This document shows positions 32,554 through 43,473 of a stretch of 64,000 nt of DNA, one piece after another. The notes under the pieces are model-generated. The model was not told the origin of the DNA. It saw nothing but the letters and a program-made list of their open reading frames with translations, and did not search any database. The position numbers and the translations under genes were made by a program. Position 1 is the first letter of the stretch, and the number at the start of each line of letters is the position of its first letter. This stretch comes from Cephalotus follicularis (lineage: Eukaryota > Streptophyta > Magnoliopsida > Oxalidales > Cephalotaceae), in contig BDDD01000174.1 of the NCBI GenBank assembly GCA_001972305.1, positions 923,346 through 987,345 of the forward strand, written 5' to 3'.

Positions 32554-35051
32554 TGTCATACCCCTTTTTTCATTTTTACAACATATATATAGATATCAGT
32601 CATAATAATCCAACATTCAACAATTAACCAAGATCCATTAATCAAATGCGGAAGCATTCCATAACAGGATTATTAAGATTATCCACACGCAGCCCATACT
32701 GCGTGCTCTTAAGTACAACACAAGGTTATAATTACATATCTGAAATGTAAAAATAACGCACGGAGTATGATTTATTACAACACAACTTGACATCTTAAAG
32801 TAACAACATTAATTTAAAACAGAAGCTCTCTCCAATAAGCATTAACAGCAATTGCCCAAATACCTTCGTCAATCTGAAATTGTAGGTAGGGGGTTAGCCT
32901 TTGTCCTACTCGGCTAAGTAGGAGTAATGCATGAGAAAGAATATACAAATGTAAACATGCATGACAGTTTAGTTTGAAAACAATATATATATATATATAC
33001 ATATATATACACCAATATATATATCAAGCATGCCAAGTGGCTACAATCAGTTCATTTATCAAGAATACCGCAAAAGGGTACAATGAATCAGTACAATGGT
33101 TGGGTGTCACATGTTGATATCTCCTAGCACCAACTGCGCAGCACCTAACTATCACCCGACACTCCAAAGATGATAGATCAGGTAACAATTCTTCCAGCAT
33201 TTAGTGGGCAGGTAACAATCAAGATCTGCATTGCATATAAGTTTGGTGGAAGCTTTAGCCAACTCTTGGCACCTAGGACCACCCCCGTAGCCAGTGATGT
33301 CTCCTATCACTCGACTAACGGCAATTAGCATAGACAGTCAATTCAAATAGAAATATTACATATATATGATATGTAATATATCAGTAGTTTTCTTTTAGAA
33401 TACATTTAAACAATTCATTAATAGTACCTCTCTTTTGGAGGAAACCGTAACAATACAATAGTGGTTCTCTTTTGGAGAACAAAACAGTAGTGGTACCTCT
33501 CATGGGAGGAAACAGTAAATCATTAACAGTAAGTTTCCATTTTGAAAACCATAACTGAAATCCTTATTTGTGCATATAGCACTTAGTTTATTAAAATCCT
33601 TGAAATTAAGTGAAATAATAGTATTTAGGAACACTTGATAGATATGCAATATCTATAACAGTAGCATTATACAGTAGCATAACAGTATGAACAGTAATAA
33701 TTCAAGGATTCAAACAAGGGATCAATAGCACAACCATATTTACTTCTACACAATTCTCACAAGGAATGCATAAGTCATCTAACTCCAGAAATGTATCTAC
33801 ATATGGCCAGGATTGAGTGTTAGAATCATCCCATATGGAGGTCAGTGTAATTACATACAATTTAAGCCTAAACAGTACCTATCAGTAGCAAAATATCCCC
33901 TGACAGTTGACTGTTTTCGTCACCAGATGGCTGTTTAATTGCACAGCCGACTGTCACATAAGAATAGCCGACTGGTTACATTGAGTAGTCGACTGTTTGT
34001 CCTTAACAGCCGACTGTTGTGCCCAGAAAATTGACAGGCAGTAACAAACCGAAACAGAGTATGCATGCTCACAATTTAATTCAACCCAATCAACAGCATG
34101 CAATCATATAGCAACTATCCATACATGATATACATACTATATCTTCAAAAACATGTTAGAAGCCCTGCCTCAATTGCTATCCCAGAATCAATTCGGATTG
34201 ATTCTTCTCTTTGAATTCCAACACTTTCAACTTCAACAATCTCCAACAATCCAGACTATAATTCCATATTGCATGTTTGACAGTAGGTATTACACCAAAA
34301 ATCAGTATGTTTACATAGCTATATAACCATGACAACAACCAGTGAGTTCGGATTTGTGGCTTACCAGGAAGAATCAAAGCTTCAATCACACCTTGAACTC
34401 TCTAGCATCAACATGCAAAGCTCCAACAATTTCCCCAAAACGGTTCCCTTTCTTTCAACGATTCTAACATTGAAAATCACTCCTTCAACCTTTGATATAA
34501 AGGGAAATCGTATCCCAATAATCCGTTCTCAGTCATTAACTCAAGATTTCAACTTTTCCTCTTCTCTCTCTTACCTGCACATCTTCTTCTTCACTCTTTT
34601 TCTGTTTTGCAGGTGTAATGACTCAGAACACCAGCCCATCAGTGTAGGCAGTTGGTGACACGTTTTGTGACACCTCTCTTTGAAATTCTCGTCAACCAAC
34701 ACCTGTCCAAGATGAAGACACACCACTACTCTGTTTTACATGCCATGTACAGAAACCTGCCTGAACTAGACCAGTCAACTGTTTTATCATGCAATCGATC
34801 GTACATTTTATGGCAGACCAGTCGATTGTTACCCTTTGACAGTCGACTGTAACGCGCAATTCTGATCCTTTACTATCTATTCCCCTAACTTTCAACTTAT
34901 TTCGATTTAGCCCTCAACTTATACATTCAATTCAACCTTCAACAATTTAATAATAACCATTCACATGACAATTGGACCTAAAAACCTCAATATAATGTAT
35001 ATTTCATTCTTAATTGTGCAATATACATTAATTGAAATTGCGGTTATTACA
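32554..35051 (-). mobile_element. Solo LTR I (element A family) inside LTR K
   Basis: 2498 bp from TGTCATACCCC to GCGGTTATTACA, with perfect AACAG duplications (32549-32553 and 35052-35056). Reverse-complemented, it starts TGTAATAACCGCAATT like element A's LTR. It shares long stretches with that LTR, for example the block with CAATGCAGATCTTGATTGTT and the repeat of ATCTATCATCTTTGGAG. Instead of A's GCGTCGACGC motifs it carries AGTCGACTG/AGCCGACTG motifs (33905-34020, 34770-34852). A (TA)n segment lies at 32982-33034 and the conserved CTAAC block at 32868-32932. No gene was found in it. Confidence 0.95.
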
Positions 35052-35114
35052 AACAGTGACATAAGCGTCGACGTTTAACGCTTGGCATCGACTTATATCC
35101 TTTAAGTGTCAACG

Positions 35115-35280
35115 CTTCCATCCATAGCGTCAGCGCTTAACTCAGAAGCCTTACGCGTCAGTACTTGTCTTTGGCGTCGACATGCAAGGCATGAACCCTT
35201 CCATCCATAGCGTCAGCGCTTAACTCAGAAGCCTTACGCATCAGTACTTGTCTTTGGCGTCGACATGCAAGGCATGGACC
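35115..35280. repeat. Tandem duplication, period 83 bp, in LTR K
   Basis: CTTCCATCCATAGCGTCAGC begins at 35115 and again at 35198. The two copies differ at only two or three bases, including a CG/CA difference in TTACGCGTC/TTACGCATC. Each copy includes a GGCGTCGACATG motif, so the duplication enlarges the GTCGAC array. Confidence 0.9.
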
Positions 35281-35533
35281 CTTAAGCATCGGTGCTACAA
35301 CCCTTGGCGTCGAAGCTTTGAAGGTAGGAACCTTCACGCGTCACGCTTTCAAACGTCCATTGTCACGCATATCCAACTAAAGCGTCGACGCCTTTCCTTC
35401 AAGCGTCGACAGTTTCGTGAATTATCATTCCTTTCCTCAGAGTCTAAGCGTCGACGTTTTCTCTAAGCATTGACGTTATAGCATATTACAGTAAAAAGCG
35501 TTGATGCTTATCCTTTAAGCATCGACGGTTAGA

Positions 35534-35538
35534 GAAGC
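35534..35538. repeat. Target-site duplication GAAGC (element J)
   Basis: GAAGC precedes the TGTCCACTG start of J; the identical pentamer follows J at 42301-42305. It shows that J inserted as one unit into LTR K. Confidence 0.93.
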
Positions 35539-35932
35539 TGTCCACTGTTAAAAAGAATGTTTTAAAATTTATAGCCGCAAGTGCACGGATCATGCAGTAA
35601 CGGGTCGAACGCAAGGAAACGTAAACTAGTTGAAATTTATCCAACCTAGGCGAAGTATACCAAATTTGAATTAAACTATTAAAAACTACTCCTAATTATG
35701 CAAAATAAAATAAATAATCAAAACAAGAAATTAAAACTTCAATAATTAAAAACGTTGAATTTGAAAGACTAAGAAATAAAACATGCAATGAATAAAAATA
35801 AAGAGAATATATAATAAAGAAACGGTTTTAGGGTATAGAAACTCACCGTAGATTGTATTGAACAATTCCATGAAGTTGAACGATCATACCTTGATAAACA
35901 ACGAGAGCTAGGTCTATACGGAGTGCGGCGGT
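35539..35932 (-). repeat. Truncated 3' LTR of element J
   Basis: About 394 bp that match 40842-41235 of the 5' LTR almost base for base, then end abruptly against the integrase gene. The junction lies in CGGCGGT|AATCAAC near 35932. It marks a deletion between the integrase core and the LTR. Confidence 0.9.
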
Positions 35933-36245
35933 AATCAACAGCTAGAATGATGTATAAGTTCCCAAACGAATTGGGAAACGGACCCATAAAATCAATACCC
36001 CACACATCAAAGATCTCGACCGTCAAAATCGGTGTCAAAGGCATCATATTTCGTTTCGTCACACGGCCTAAAGCTTGACACGAAGCACAAGCCTTACAGT
36101 ACTGAAATGAATCTTTAAAAATCGTCGGCCAATAAAAACCACATTGTAAGACCTTAGCCGCTGTCTTGGTCTGGCCGAAATGTCCACCACATGCTTGATC
36201 ATGACAAAAAAGATAGAATCGAGCGATGCTCATGATCAGGAACAC
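35933..36245 (-). pseudogene. Element J integrase N-terminal zinc domain and start of core
   Basis: Reads [20 protein letters not shown], then YWPTIFKDSFQYCKACASCQ (zinc-binding His/Cys set) and DVWGIDFMGPFP, the first catalytic Asp region, ending at LYIILAVDY. What follows is LTR sequence, so the second Asp and the Glu of the DDE triad are absent. A frameshift near 36225-36240 separates it from the RT-RNase H frame. Confidence 0.88.
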
Positions 36246-37851
36246 ATCGTCGCAAAATCAAATCCGGACATGCTTTAAAAAGATAAGGATCATCCCAATA
36301 AAAATGTTTAACTTGCGACAGAAACCTATGCCTTACTTGAGCAGACCATTTCGAGGGTACACTTCCCGTAACAAGATAATTCACAATGTCCGCATACCAT
36401 GGTTCCCTCTCAACGCGTAGAATGTGCTCATCCGGAAAACTCTCATTGATCAGATCATGGACTTCGGGTGGATTAGGAAGTCGGGATAGATGGTCGGCTA
36501 CCAAATTCTCAGTTCCTTTCTTGTCTCGAATTTCAACGTCAAACACTTGAAGAAGGGGAACCCATTGGATAAGACGCGCTTTTGCATCCTTTTTACTCAT
36601 GAGATGCCGAATCGCAGCATGATCGGTATACACGATAACATGTGATCCCAAAAGATATGAACAAAATTTCTCAAGAGCAAAGACCACAGCTAAGAATTCC
36701 TTCTCAGTCATCGTGTAATTCAATTGTGCATCGGAAAGGGTTCTACTAGCATAATAAATGATGTGAGGTAGTTTATTCATTCTTTGTCCGAGAACAGCTC
36801 CAATAGCACTATCGGAAGCATTGCACATGATCTCAAAAGGCTCAGTCCAAATGGGTGCCTGAATGATAGAAGCGGAAGTAAGCTCCTTCTTTAAGCGGTC
36901 AAATGCTACAAGGCACTCATCAGAGAAAACAAAATCTTGATCCTTCGCAAGGAGCGAAGTCAAGGGGCGTGCGACCTTGATAAAATCCTTGATGAACCTT
37001 CGATAAAAACCAGCATGTCCGAGGAACGCTCGGATATCTTTCACATTACGAGGTGGAGGTAAATGCTTGGTGACTTCAATTTTTGCTTTATCTACTTGAA
37101 TTCCTTCTTTTGACACTACATGTCCAAGAACGATCCCCTTCTTCACCATGAAATTGCACTTTTCCCAATTAAGTACTAAGTTCTTCTCTCGACTTCTTTC
37201 GAGTACTAATTTTAGGTGATGAAGGCATTGAGAAAAGGAGGAACCATGCACAGAAAAGTCATCCATAAATACTTCAAGAAAGTCTTCCACCATGTCAGAG
37301 AAAATACTCATCATGCACCTTTGGAAGGTAGCGGGAGCATTGCAAAGGCCAAACGGCATGCGTCGGTAAGCAAATGTTCCGAAAGGGCATGTGAATGTGG
37401 TTTTCTCTTGATCTTCCGGAGCGATGGGAATTTGATTGTATCCGGAGTACCCATCAAGAAAACAATAATACTCATGACCAGCCAGCCTATCAAGCATTTG
37501 ATCGATAAACGGAAGTGGAAAGTGATCCTTCCAGGTTGTTGTATTCAACTTTCGGTAGTCAATGCACACCCTCCATCCGGTTTGGATTTTTGTAGGAAGT
37601 AAATCGTCAGTGGAGGATTGCATTACCATTACTCGGGATTTCTTTGGAACAACGTGGACTGGACTAACCCATTGACTATCCGAAATGGGATAAATGATCC
37701 CATTGTCCAGCCACTTCAAGATCTCTTTTTGGATGGCTTCTTTCATCAAGGGATTTGCTCTTTGCTGAGGTTCTCTAGAAGGTTTGGATCCTTCTATGAG
37801 ATTTATGCGATGCTCGCAAATGGAAGGGCTAATTCCTTTGATGTCAGTCAT
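36200..37851 (-). pseudogene. Element J reverse transcriptase and RNase H
   Basis: A 550-codon open frame starting near [19 protein letters not shown] features: [37 protein letters not shown] and the catalytic FMDDFS box (complement of 37259-37270, both Asp present). RNase H follows ([42 protein letters not shown]) with [10 protein letters not shown] after it. It is among the best preserved pol segments in the window, but it is cut off from gag-protease by insertion N and has no complete integrase. Confidence 0.92.
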
Positions 37852-37857
37852 CGTCCA

Positions 37858-38252
37858 TGTAAGGCCCCAAATTTTATAAATAATTATTTTAATATTGGTA
37901 CAGGGTATGGCCGTATTGAGCCGATGGAGCCCGAATTAATAAAAGGCATCGCGTATTGGAGCCGAAAATCATAAGGCCCAAAATGATTAATAAAGCCCAT
38001 TTTTAATGCGCGACAATAAGTCCATATGTTCGCATTTTTATTGCGATTATTTTGGTACCCTTTCGGATAATTAATATTGCCGTTTGCAGATTAAACGGGA
38101 CCCAGGCCTTAGTATTTTGGCTGGTAAATACCAAGAAGGGAAGCAAAAGTTGAGGAAAGGACAAGAATAACACACGGGCGCATAAGGCGCCCGTGCAAAG
38201 GAAAATGACCAGGCGTTAAAACGCCTGGTCTGTGAAATAGAAAGAGGGAGAG
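37858..38252 (+). mobile_element. Insertion N: 395-bp unit with hairpins between J protease and RT
   Basis: Flanked by perfect GTCCA duplications (37853-37857 and 38253-38257). Removing it rejoins the conserved Athila junction [14 protein letters not shown]. It begins TGTAAGGCCCC, like a plant LTR, but ends GGGAGAG rather than CA. It holds two perfect inverted repeats, CACGGGCGC/GCGCCCGTG (38173-38195) and GACCAGGCGTT/AACGCCTGGTC (38207-38230). No coding capacity. It may be a short solo LTR with a changed end, a TRIM-type or other small non-autonomous element; strand is arbitrary. Confidence 0.75.
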
Positions 38253-40176
38253 GTCCAACCAATTGCCTCTTTGTTTTCTTTGAGTAGGTCAATAACCTCC
38301 TCTTCCTGACTGGGAGTAAGGTCGGATGAAATAATAACAGGAAGAGTTTGGTTTTCACCTAGAAATGAGTATTTCACCGTAGAGGGAAATTCTTTAAGTT
38401 CGAGTCTTGGAGGTTCCTCAATTGATGGTTTAGGCAAGGATGTGGACAAGGGTCCCACTGGCTCTAATGGCTGCATACTAAACATATCAACTAAATCACC
38501 TCCATCGCCATCCTCTAAATCCCGCATGCAATCATTAAAATTTCCATCAAAATCAATGACGAATTGTGTCTCAATATAATCGGGAAAGGCATGGATTGCA
38601 TTCAATTCATAAAAATCACCGGAATGCTTACCCAATCGGAAAACATTGAAATCCACAGACGTATATCCGAAGCTTAATCTCATCAAACCATTTCGACAAT
38701 TTATTAACGCGTTGCTTGTAGTGAGGAAAGGTCTACCAAGGATAACAGGAATTTGATCATTTAAGTTTGCAATAGGCTGAGTGTCTAAGACGACGAAATC
38801 AACGGGAAAGAAAAATTCTCCAACCTTTATCAACACATCCTCGATTTTTCCTCGTGGTACCTTCACAGACCTATCCGCTAATTGCAATATCATCGTGGTA
38901 GGTCTTAACTCTCCTAATCCAAGCTTCTCATAGACTGAGGATGGCAACAAGTCCACACTTGCTCCTAAATCGAGCAAGGCATGCTCAATTTTTGTGTTTC
39001 CAATAACACAAGCGATTGTTGGGCAGCCAGGATCTTTATACTTTCGCATCGTGGGTTGCGAAAACAAGGCACTAATGTTGGCTACCAAGAAAGCCTTTTT
39101 TGGGGTCTGAAGGATCCTCTTTTTCGTGCATAAGTCTTTTAGGACTTTTGCGTAAGAGGGCACCTGCTCAATGGCTTCAAGCAATGGGATATTGATTTGA
39201 ACTTGTTTAAATGTTTCAATGATCTTCTCCATTGCTGGGGCTTTCTTGTTTTGCAATCTTTTTGGAAAGGGAGCTGGTGGGTTAAATGAACGTTTTGGCT
39301 CCTCACCCGATTGTTTCTTCTTTTTGTCCTCTTCTTCCTTCCTCAAATCATCGTGCGCATTCAATTGCATTGGTTGCACGGATGGGTCAGCCAATGGTTC
39401 TTGAAAATTTTCTTGCGCCAATGATTCCTCCATTTGCTCGCTCACGTTCTCTGTTTGATCCGCTGGATGGTATTCATTTCCACTCCTTAGGGTAAAAACT
39501 TGTTTTGATGGACCAGAGGAGGAAGCTGAATTTTGCGGATTAACAGGTTGTTGGAATTGAGCAGAATGGTTTAAGACAGTCCTAAGATTCGGGTCAGGTT
39601 GTGAGGGCATTTTTCCTTTTTCTCTTTCATGCAGAGCGGATGCTAGTTGTGAAATTTGTTTTTCCATGTTATGCTGACTAGTCATCACAGTGCTCATAAG
39701 AAGTTCCATGCTCTTTTCTAACGACGATATCCTAGATGTATCCTCCCTTTGGTTTGGCAAACTTGATTGTTGTTGATTCGAGAATTGATTTTGTGGTGGC
39801 AAGGATGGTCGAATAGTGTTTGAATTTTGGGAGAACCTTTGAAATGTCTGTTGTGGTGCAGACTGGCTAGGGAAGCTCAAAGGTTGTCCCGAAAAGTGTT
39901 GAGGTGGGGCACAACGCTAGAAGGCTGCCCCGAAAAGCTAGATTGTCCTCGCATGTTTTGCCCTTGACTCCATGAGAAGTTTTGATGATTTCGCCAACCC
40001 GGATTGTAAGTGTTACTATACGGGTTGTATTGGTTCGTAGCAGATACATTCTCAGGAGTATATTGGTTGTCAATATAAATTTGGCATTCTTCAAAAACAT
40101 GGTTTGGGGACTGACACCAAGAACACATAGGGGTGTTTTGATCGATTTGGTTTACTTGTGTGGAACCCCTAAGCAA
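38253..40176 (-). pseudogene. Element J gag C-terminal half and protease
   Basis: Upstream frame (40176-39877): MCSWCQSPNHVFEECQ, a Cys/His knuckle, then YNPGWRNHQNFSWSQGQ, typical of Athila gag. After a frameshift around 39870 the 38253-39880 frame has a Gln/Asn/Pro-rich region, SLEKSMELLMSTVMTSQHNM, PPAPFPKRLQ and the retropepsin segment IACVIGNTKIEHALLDLGAS (Asp-Leu-Gly is the usual Athila active site), then VILGRPFLTTSNALINC. The frame ends naturally at the N insertion (EAIGWT). The N-terminal capsid half is absent. Confidence 0.9.
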
Positions 40177-40817
40177 CGACTCTATTCTCTTGATTGATTA
40201 ATTCTTTCTAAGCGATGATTTGGACCACGCACACAATCGGTCATAAACTAACTTAAATGGACTCCTAAACTAATGGTAAAAATTAACTTAGCAAAATTAG
40301 GGTTTGTTTAAAACTTATACAAAGATTATGAGAATTTTTTGTTAAAGCTTATACAATTCCCTAATTAAACTAAGCTAACGGAAACAAAAAGGTGCTGGCA
40401 AGAAACCTATTTTATCTAAGGTTAGAAAATTGTTAAAGTTTATGCGAATGAAGTTAAATGTTTGTTAAAAATTATGCTGAACCTATTTAAACTAAATTAG
40501 AGTTGTTAGAAAAAACACAAAAACAGAAAAATAAAAAAAAACAAAATATATAAAAAATAAAAACAAGAACAAAAATAAAATAGTTATATGTTAACGTAGA
40601 AACGGAAAAAGAAATAAAACACAAACGGAACACACACCAAGAATTAATAACTAACGTAGAGCACACACTCAAGCGGAAATAAATTAATTATATTAACTAA
40701 CACAAATTAAAGTAGAAAACACAAAGGAAAACAAACCAGTTTTTTTTTTAAAATTAAATTAAATCTAAACTAAATACTACGAATCAGTTAAATAAATTTA
40801 AACTAATTTAAAACGTT
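40177..40817 (-). other. Element J 5' leader region, AT-rich
   Basis: 641 bases between the primer site and the gag remnant, very A-rich on the plus strand (T-rich in element sense), with short homopolymers (such as the T run at 40740-40749). No domain recognised. The N-terminal half of gag should lie here in an intact element, so it probably contains a deletion junction near 40177-40230. Confidence 0.6.
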
Positions 40818-40835
40818 TCCCCGGCAACGGCGCCA
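40818..40835 (-). other. Primer-binding site, Asp tRNA type (element J)
   Basis: Read on the minus strand, TGGCGCCGTTGCCGGGGA lies six bases from the 5' LTR. It matches the complement of the 3' end of plant tRNA-Asp, the usual primer of Athila/Tat elements. Confidence 0.93.
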
Positions 40836-40841
40836 AAAACT

Positions 40842-42300
40842 TGTTCACTGTTAAAAAGAATGTTTTAAAATTTATAGTCGCAAGTGCACGGATCATGCAG
40901 TAACAGGTCGAACGCAGGGAAACGAAAACTAGTTGTAATTTATCCAACCTAGGTGAAGTATACCAAATTTGAAATAAACTATTAAAAACTACTCCTAATT
41001 ATGCAAAATAAAATAAATAATCAAAACAAAAAATTAAAACTTCAATAATTAAAAATGTTGAATTTGAAAGACTAAGAAATAAAACATGCAATGAATAAAA
41101 ATAAAGAGAATATATAATAAAGAAACGGTTTTAGGGTATAGAAACTCACCGTAGATTGTATTGAACAATTCCATGATGTTGAACGATCATACCTTGATAA
41201 AACACGAGAGCTAGGTCTATACGGAGTGCGGCGGTGATGACAAGACGTATGACTAGACATGCTAGGTCTATACGAAGTACGGCAAACGTGGCGGCAAGAC
41301 ATATGAGTAGACATGCTAGGTCTATACGAAGTGTGTTCGTTGCGACAAATCGTATGAGTAGACTCCGTTGAATTGAGCACCATTTATTCACCAACTTTAA
41401 GCTTCACCGACAAGATGTTTGTGGATTTTTCAGACAGACAAAGTGTGTGCGAAGGCAGAAATATTGAAGAACAAATCAAATATACAAGGATTTTTATTGA
41501 TGGAATTGAAACAATAACAATCTAGGCTTTGTTCTTCCCCAAAACCTTAAAAAGTTTAGTTACTAGACATTGTAAAAGAAAACTAAAATTGATGAATAAA
41601 AATTAGGGTTCTACAGCCTCTACTTACTCTACTTATCTGTTTCTGCCGAAATAACATTGTTTATATACTACAAAGTTGATCAAAAATGGAATAAAAGTAA
41701 TCCTAGTTACAAAATATGGCAAAAATCTGAACTTTCTATTTCTGCTGCAGAAGAAGACGTCGACTTCTTTGGAAAAGCGTCGACTTCTTTGTGTAAAAAT
41801 CGCGACTTGCTGAGATGCGAGTGAAAGGCGTCGACTCTTATGGCTAAAGACGTCGACTTCTTTTGCTTCAAAAGTTACAGGATAATTTTGCTCAAAGACA
41901 TCGATGTGAATGTTGAAAGACGTCGATCTTCATGAAAGGAGTCGACTTCTTTGTAAAAAGACGTCGACTTCTTTTTCATAGCTCTTTGAAAATTGTTGCA
42001 TTATCCAGAAAAGACGTCGACTTCTTCCTAAAGACGTAGACTTCTTTGTTGTAAACCCAGAAAAGACATCGACTTGAATAAAAGACATCGACGCTTTTGC
42101 CCTGTTTTCTGCAGATTTTGGCAATTCTTCAATCTTTATTCCTTTAAACTCCAATTTGCACAACTTTGGGTAGTATTCTTGCACTTTGGTGATTTAGCAC
42201 TTGTTCCTGAAAATCAATATAACACAACCAAAGTAGTCTATTCCAAGCATAAAAATATCACAAATAACACATTAAAAACAACACATTTTTATGCTAAACA
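40842..42300 (-). repeat. 5' LTR of element J
   Basis: 1459 bp. In element sense it begins TGTTTAGCATAAAAATG and ends CAGTGAACA, followed by TSD GAAGC on the right. It carries three ~52-bp tandem repeats at 41211-41365 and about nine AGACGTCGACTTCTT-like motifs at 41755-42095. The array means that GTCGAC-rich LTRs are not confined to the chromovirus elements. No gene in it. Confidence 0.92.
41211..41365. repeat. Three tandem repeats of about 52 bp in J LTR
   Basis: CTAGGTCTATACGRAGT begins copies at 41211, 41262 and 41316, each followed by an ACAAGACGTATGA-like segment and TAGAC. The deletion that removed most of the 3' LTR ends inside the first copy. Confidence 0.9.
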
Positions 42301-43369
42301 GAAGCACAGAACTTCATCTTCTTCAACACATCCAAAAAACGAGTAAAATCAACATGCAATATACATACGATCCAGTCTATGTTCAGCTCAGAACACTACA
42401 TGCATGGCAGGTTTATAATTTGCAGCAATCATAATATTAATCCAAAAATTCGCAGTCCATGAATTCATGCATTTCATCAAATGACCATTCATCATCATTG
42501 AACTCAAAATCAAGTTTATAAAATCCCTACCTTTGATTCCAAGTTAGGAACCGAAAGTCCACCTCTTTAAGACCGAACATTAACTTCTCCAAGCTTCCCA
42601 TTGGTCACTCCAAAACTGGTCCAGCGACTCCAAGCTTTTACGCAGGTTCAACAATGGAGGAAAATGGTTTTCTCTCCTCTTTTCTCTTCTGATTTCTCCT
42701 CTCTTCTCTCTCTGTGTTTTCTCACTATTTTTTCTTTCTGTTCTTTCCTTTCTTTTCTTTCTCTCCAGGTAACGTATGAAGGAGGAGAAGGAAGACACGT
42801 TTTATAGTGTTGTGCTTTTCCTCTCTCTCTCTCTTCCTTCATTTGTCGCACATGCATGGCACCTACCTGCCTACTCCTTTCTCACCTGGGCATGGCACAC
42901 AGGTGTCCTCTCTTTTCTTCCTTCCTGGCGTTGCATGCCTGGTGACATGCTAGCATGTCCAACACGTTTCAATTGACGGGTTAAGGCGCCTAGATACCTA
43001 CCCTTCATCACATTTTATGTCAGTGATTCAAATGCGTTCTGATATTAGACATTAAGCGTCAACGCTACCTTATAAGCGTTAGCGCTTATGTCGTGTTACT
43101 CATTGGCGTCGACGCTATCACTTGGCATCGACGCTTTGTGTGCATGAGTTTTACGTGCGCCTTTGTATCCCTTGGCGTCGACGCATTGATCTTAAGAGTT
43201 GATGCTTAAGGCTATTTCCCAGCCTTTTAATCCAACATATATTCCTCATAACATTCCTTACTCAATTCGCAACATTATCAAATTGGATAATTAATCATTT
43301 CTCATTAATTCATAAAAATTTACATCGGAGATTACAATGATACATCAGATGAAATTTCCGGGCGTTACA

Positions 43370-43473
43370 ACCAAGATGCTGAGATAACTAAGCGTAGCGA
43401 ATTAAAAGGAGCGTGTGATTTGGGGGCTCAAAACTGACGTTATAATAATGAACTCTAAAAGTGGGACACGTGC
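43370..43473. other. Short spacer, continuation of the sequence left of solo LTR K
   Basis: Begins with ACCAA, the right target duplication of K. No domain recognised. In the pre-insertion state it joined the 31155-31326 stretch beside the PMD remnant. Confidence 0.5.

Larger units (their letters stand above)
35539..42300 (-). mobile_element. Element J: Athila-like Ty3/gypsy element with internal deletions, inside LTR K
   Basis: Minus-strand order: 5' LTR 42300-40842, Asp-tRNA primer site 40835-40818, leader, partial gag, protease, insertion N, RT-RNase H, partial integrase, truncated 3' LTR 35932-35539. RT (FMDDFSVHG), the DLGASVDLLP protease motif and the Asp-tRNA primer site are typical of the Athila/Tat branch, and the overall similarity favours Athila. 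Missing parts are the N-terminal half of gag, the integrase core after LAVDY, the polypurine tract, any env-like region and about 1.06 kb of the 3' LTR. Perfect GAAGC duplications flank it. Confidence 0.93.
31327..43369 (-). mobile_element. Solo LTR K (B-type ends), in three pieces
   Basis: K runs from TGTCACACCCGTTTCC to CCGGGCGTTACA, the reverse of a B/E-type LTR (TGTAACGCCCGG...GGTGTGACA). Pieces: 31327-32553, 35057-35538 and 42306-43369, about 2.77 kb in total, close to other LTRs of this type. It is split by solo LTR I and Athila element J. The flanks GCCAA (31322-31326) and ACCAA (43370-43374) are a duplication with one change. It carries an expanded (TA)n at 31863-31911, the conserved block at 31733-31780, GTCGAC-type clusters at 35060-35530 and 43045-43205, an 83-bp tandem duplication (35115-35280) and a CT-rich tract (42655-42775). 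Confidence 0.88.
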
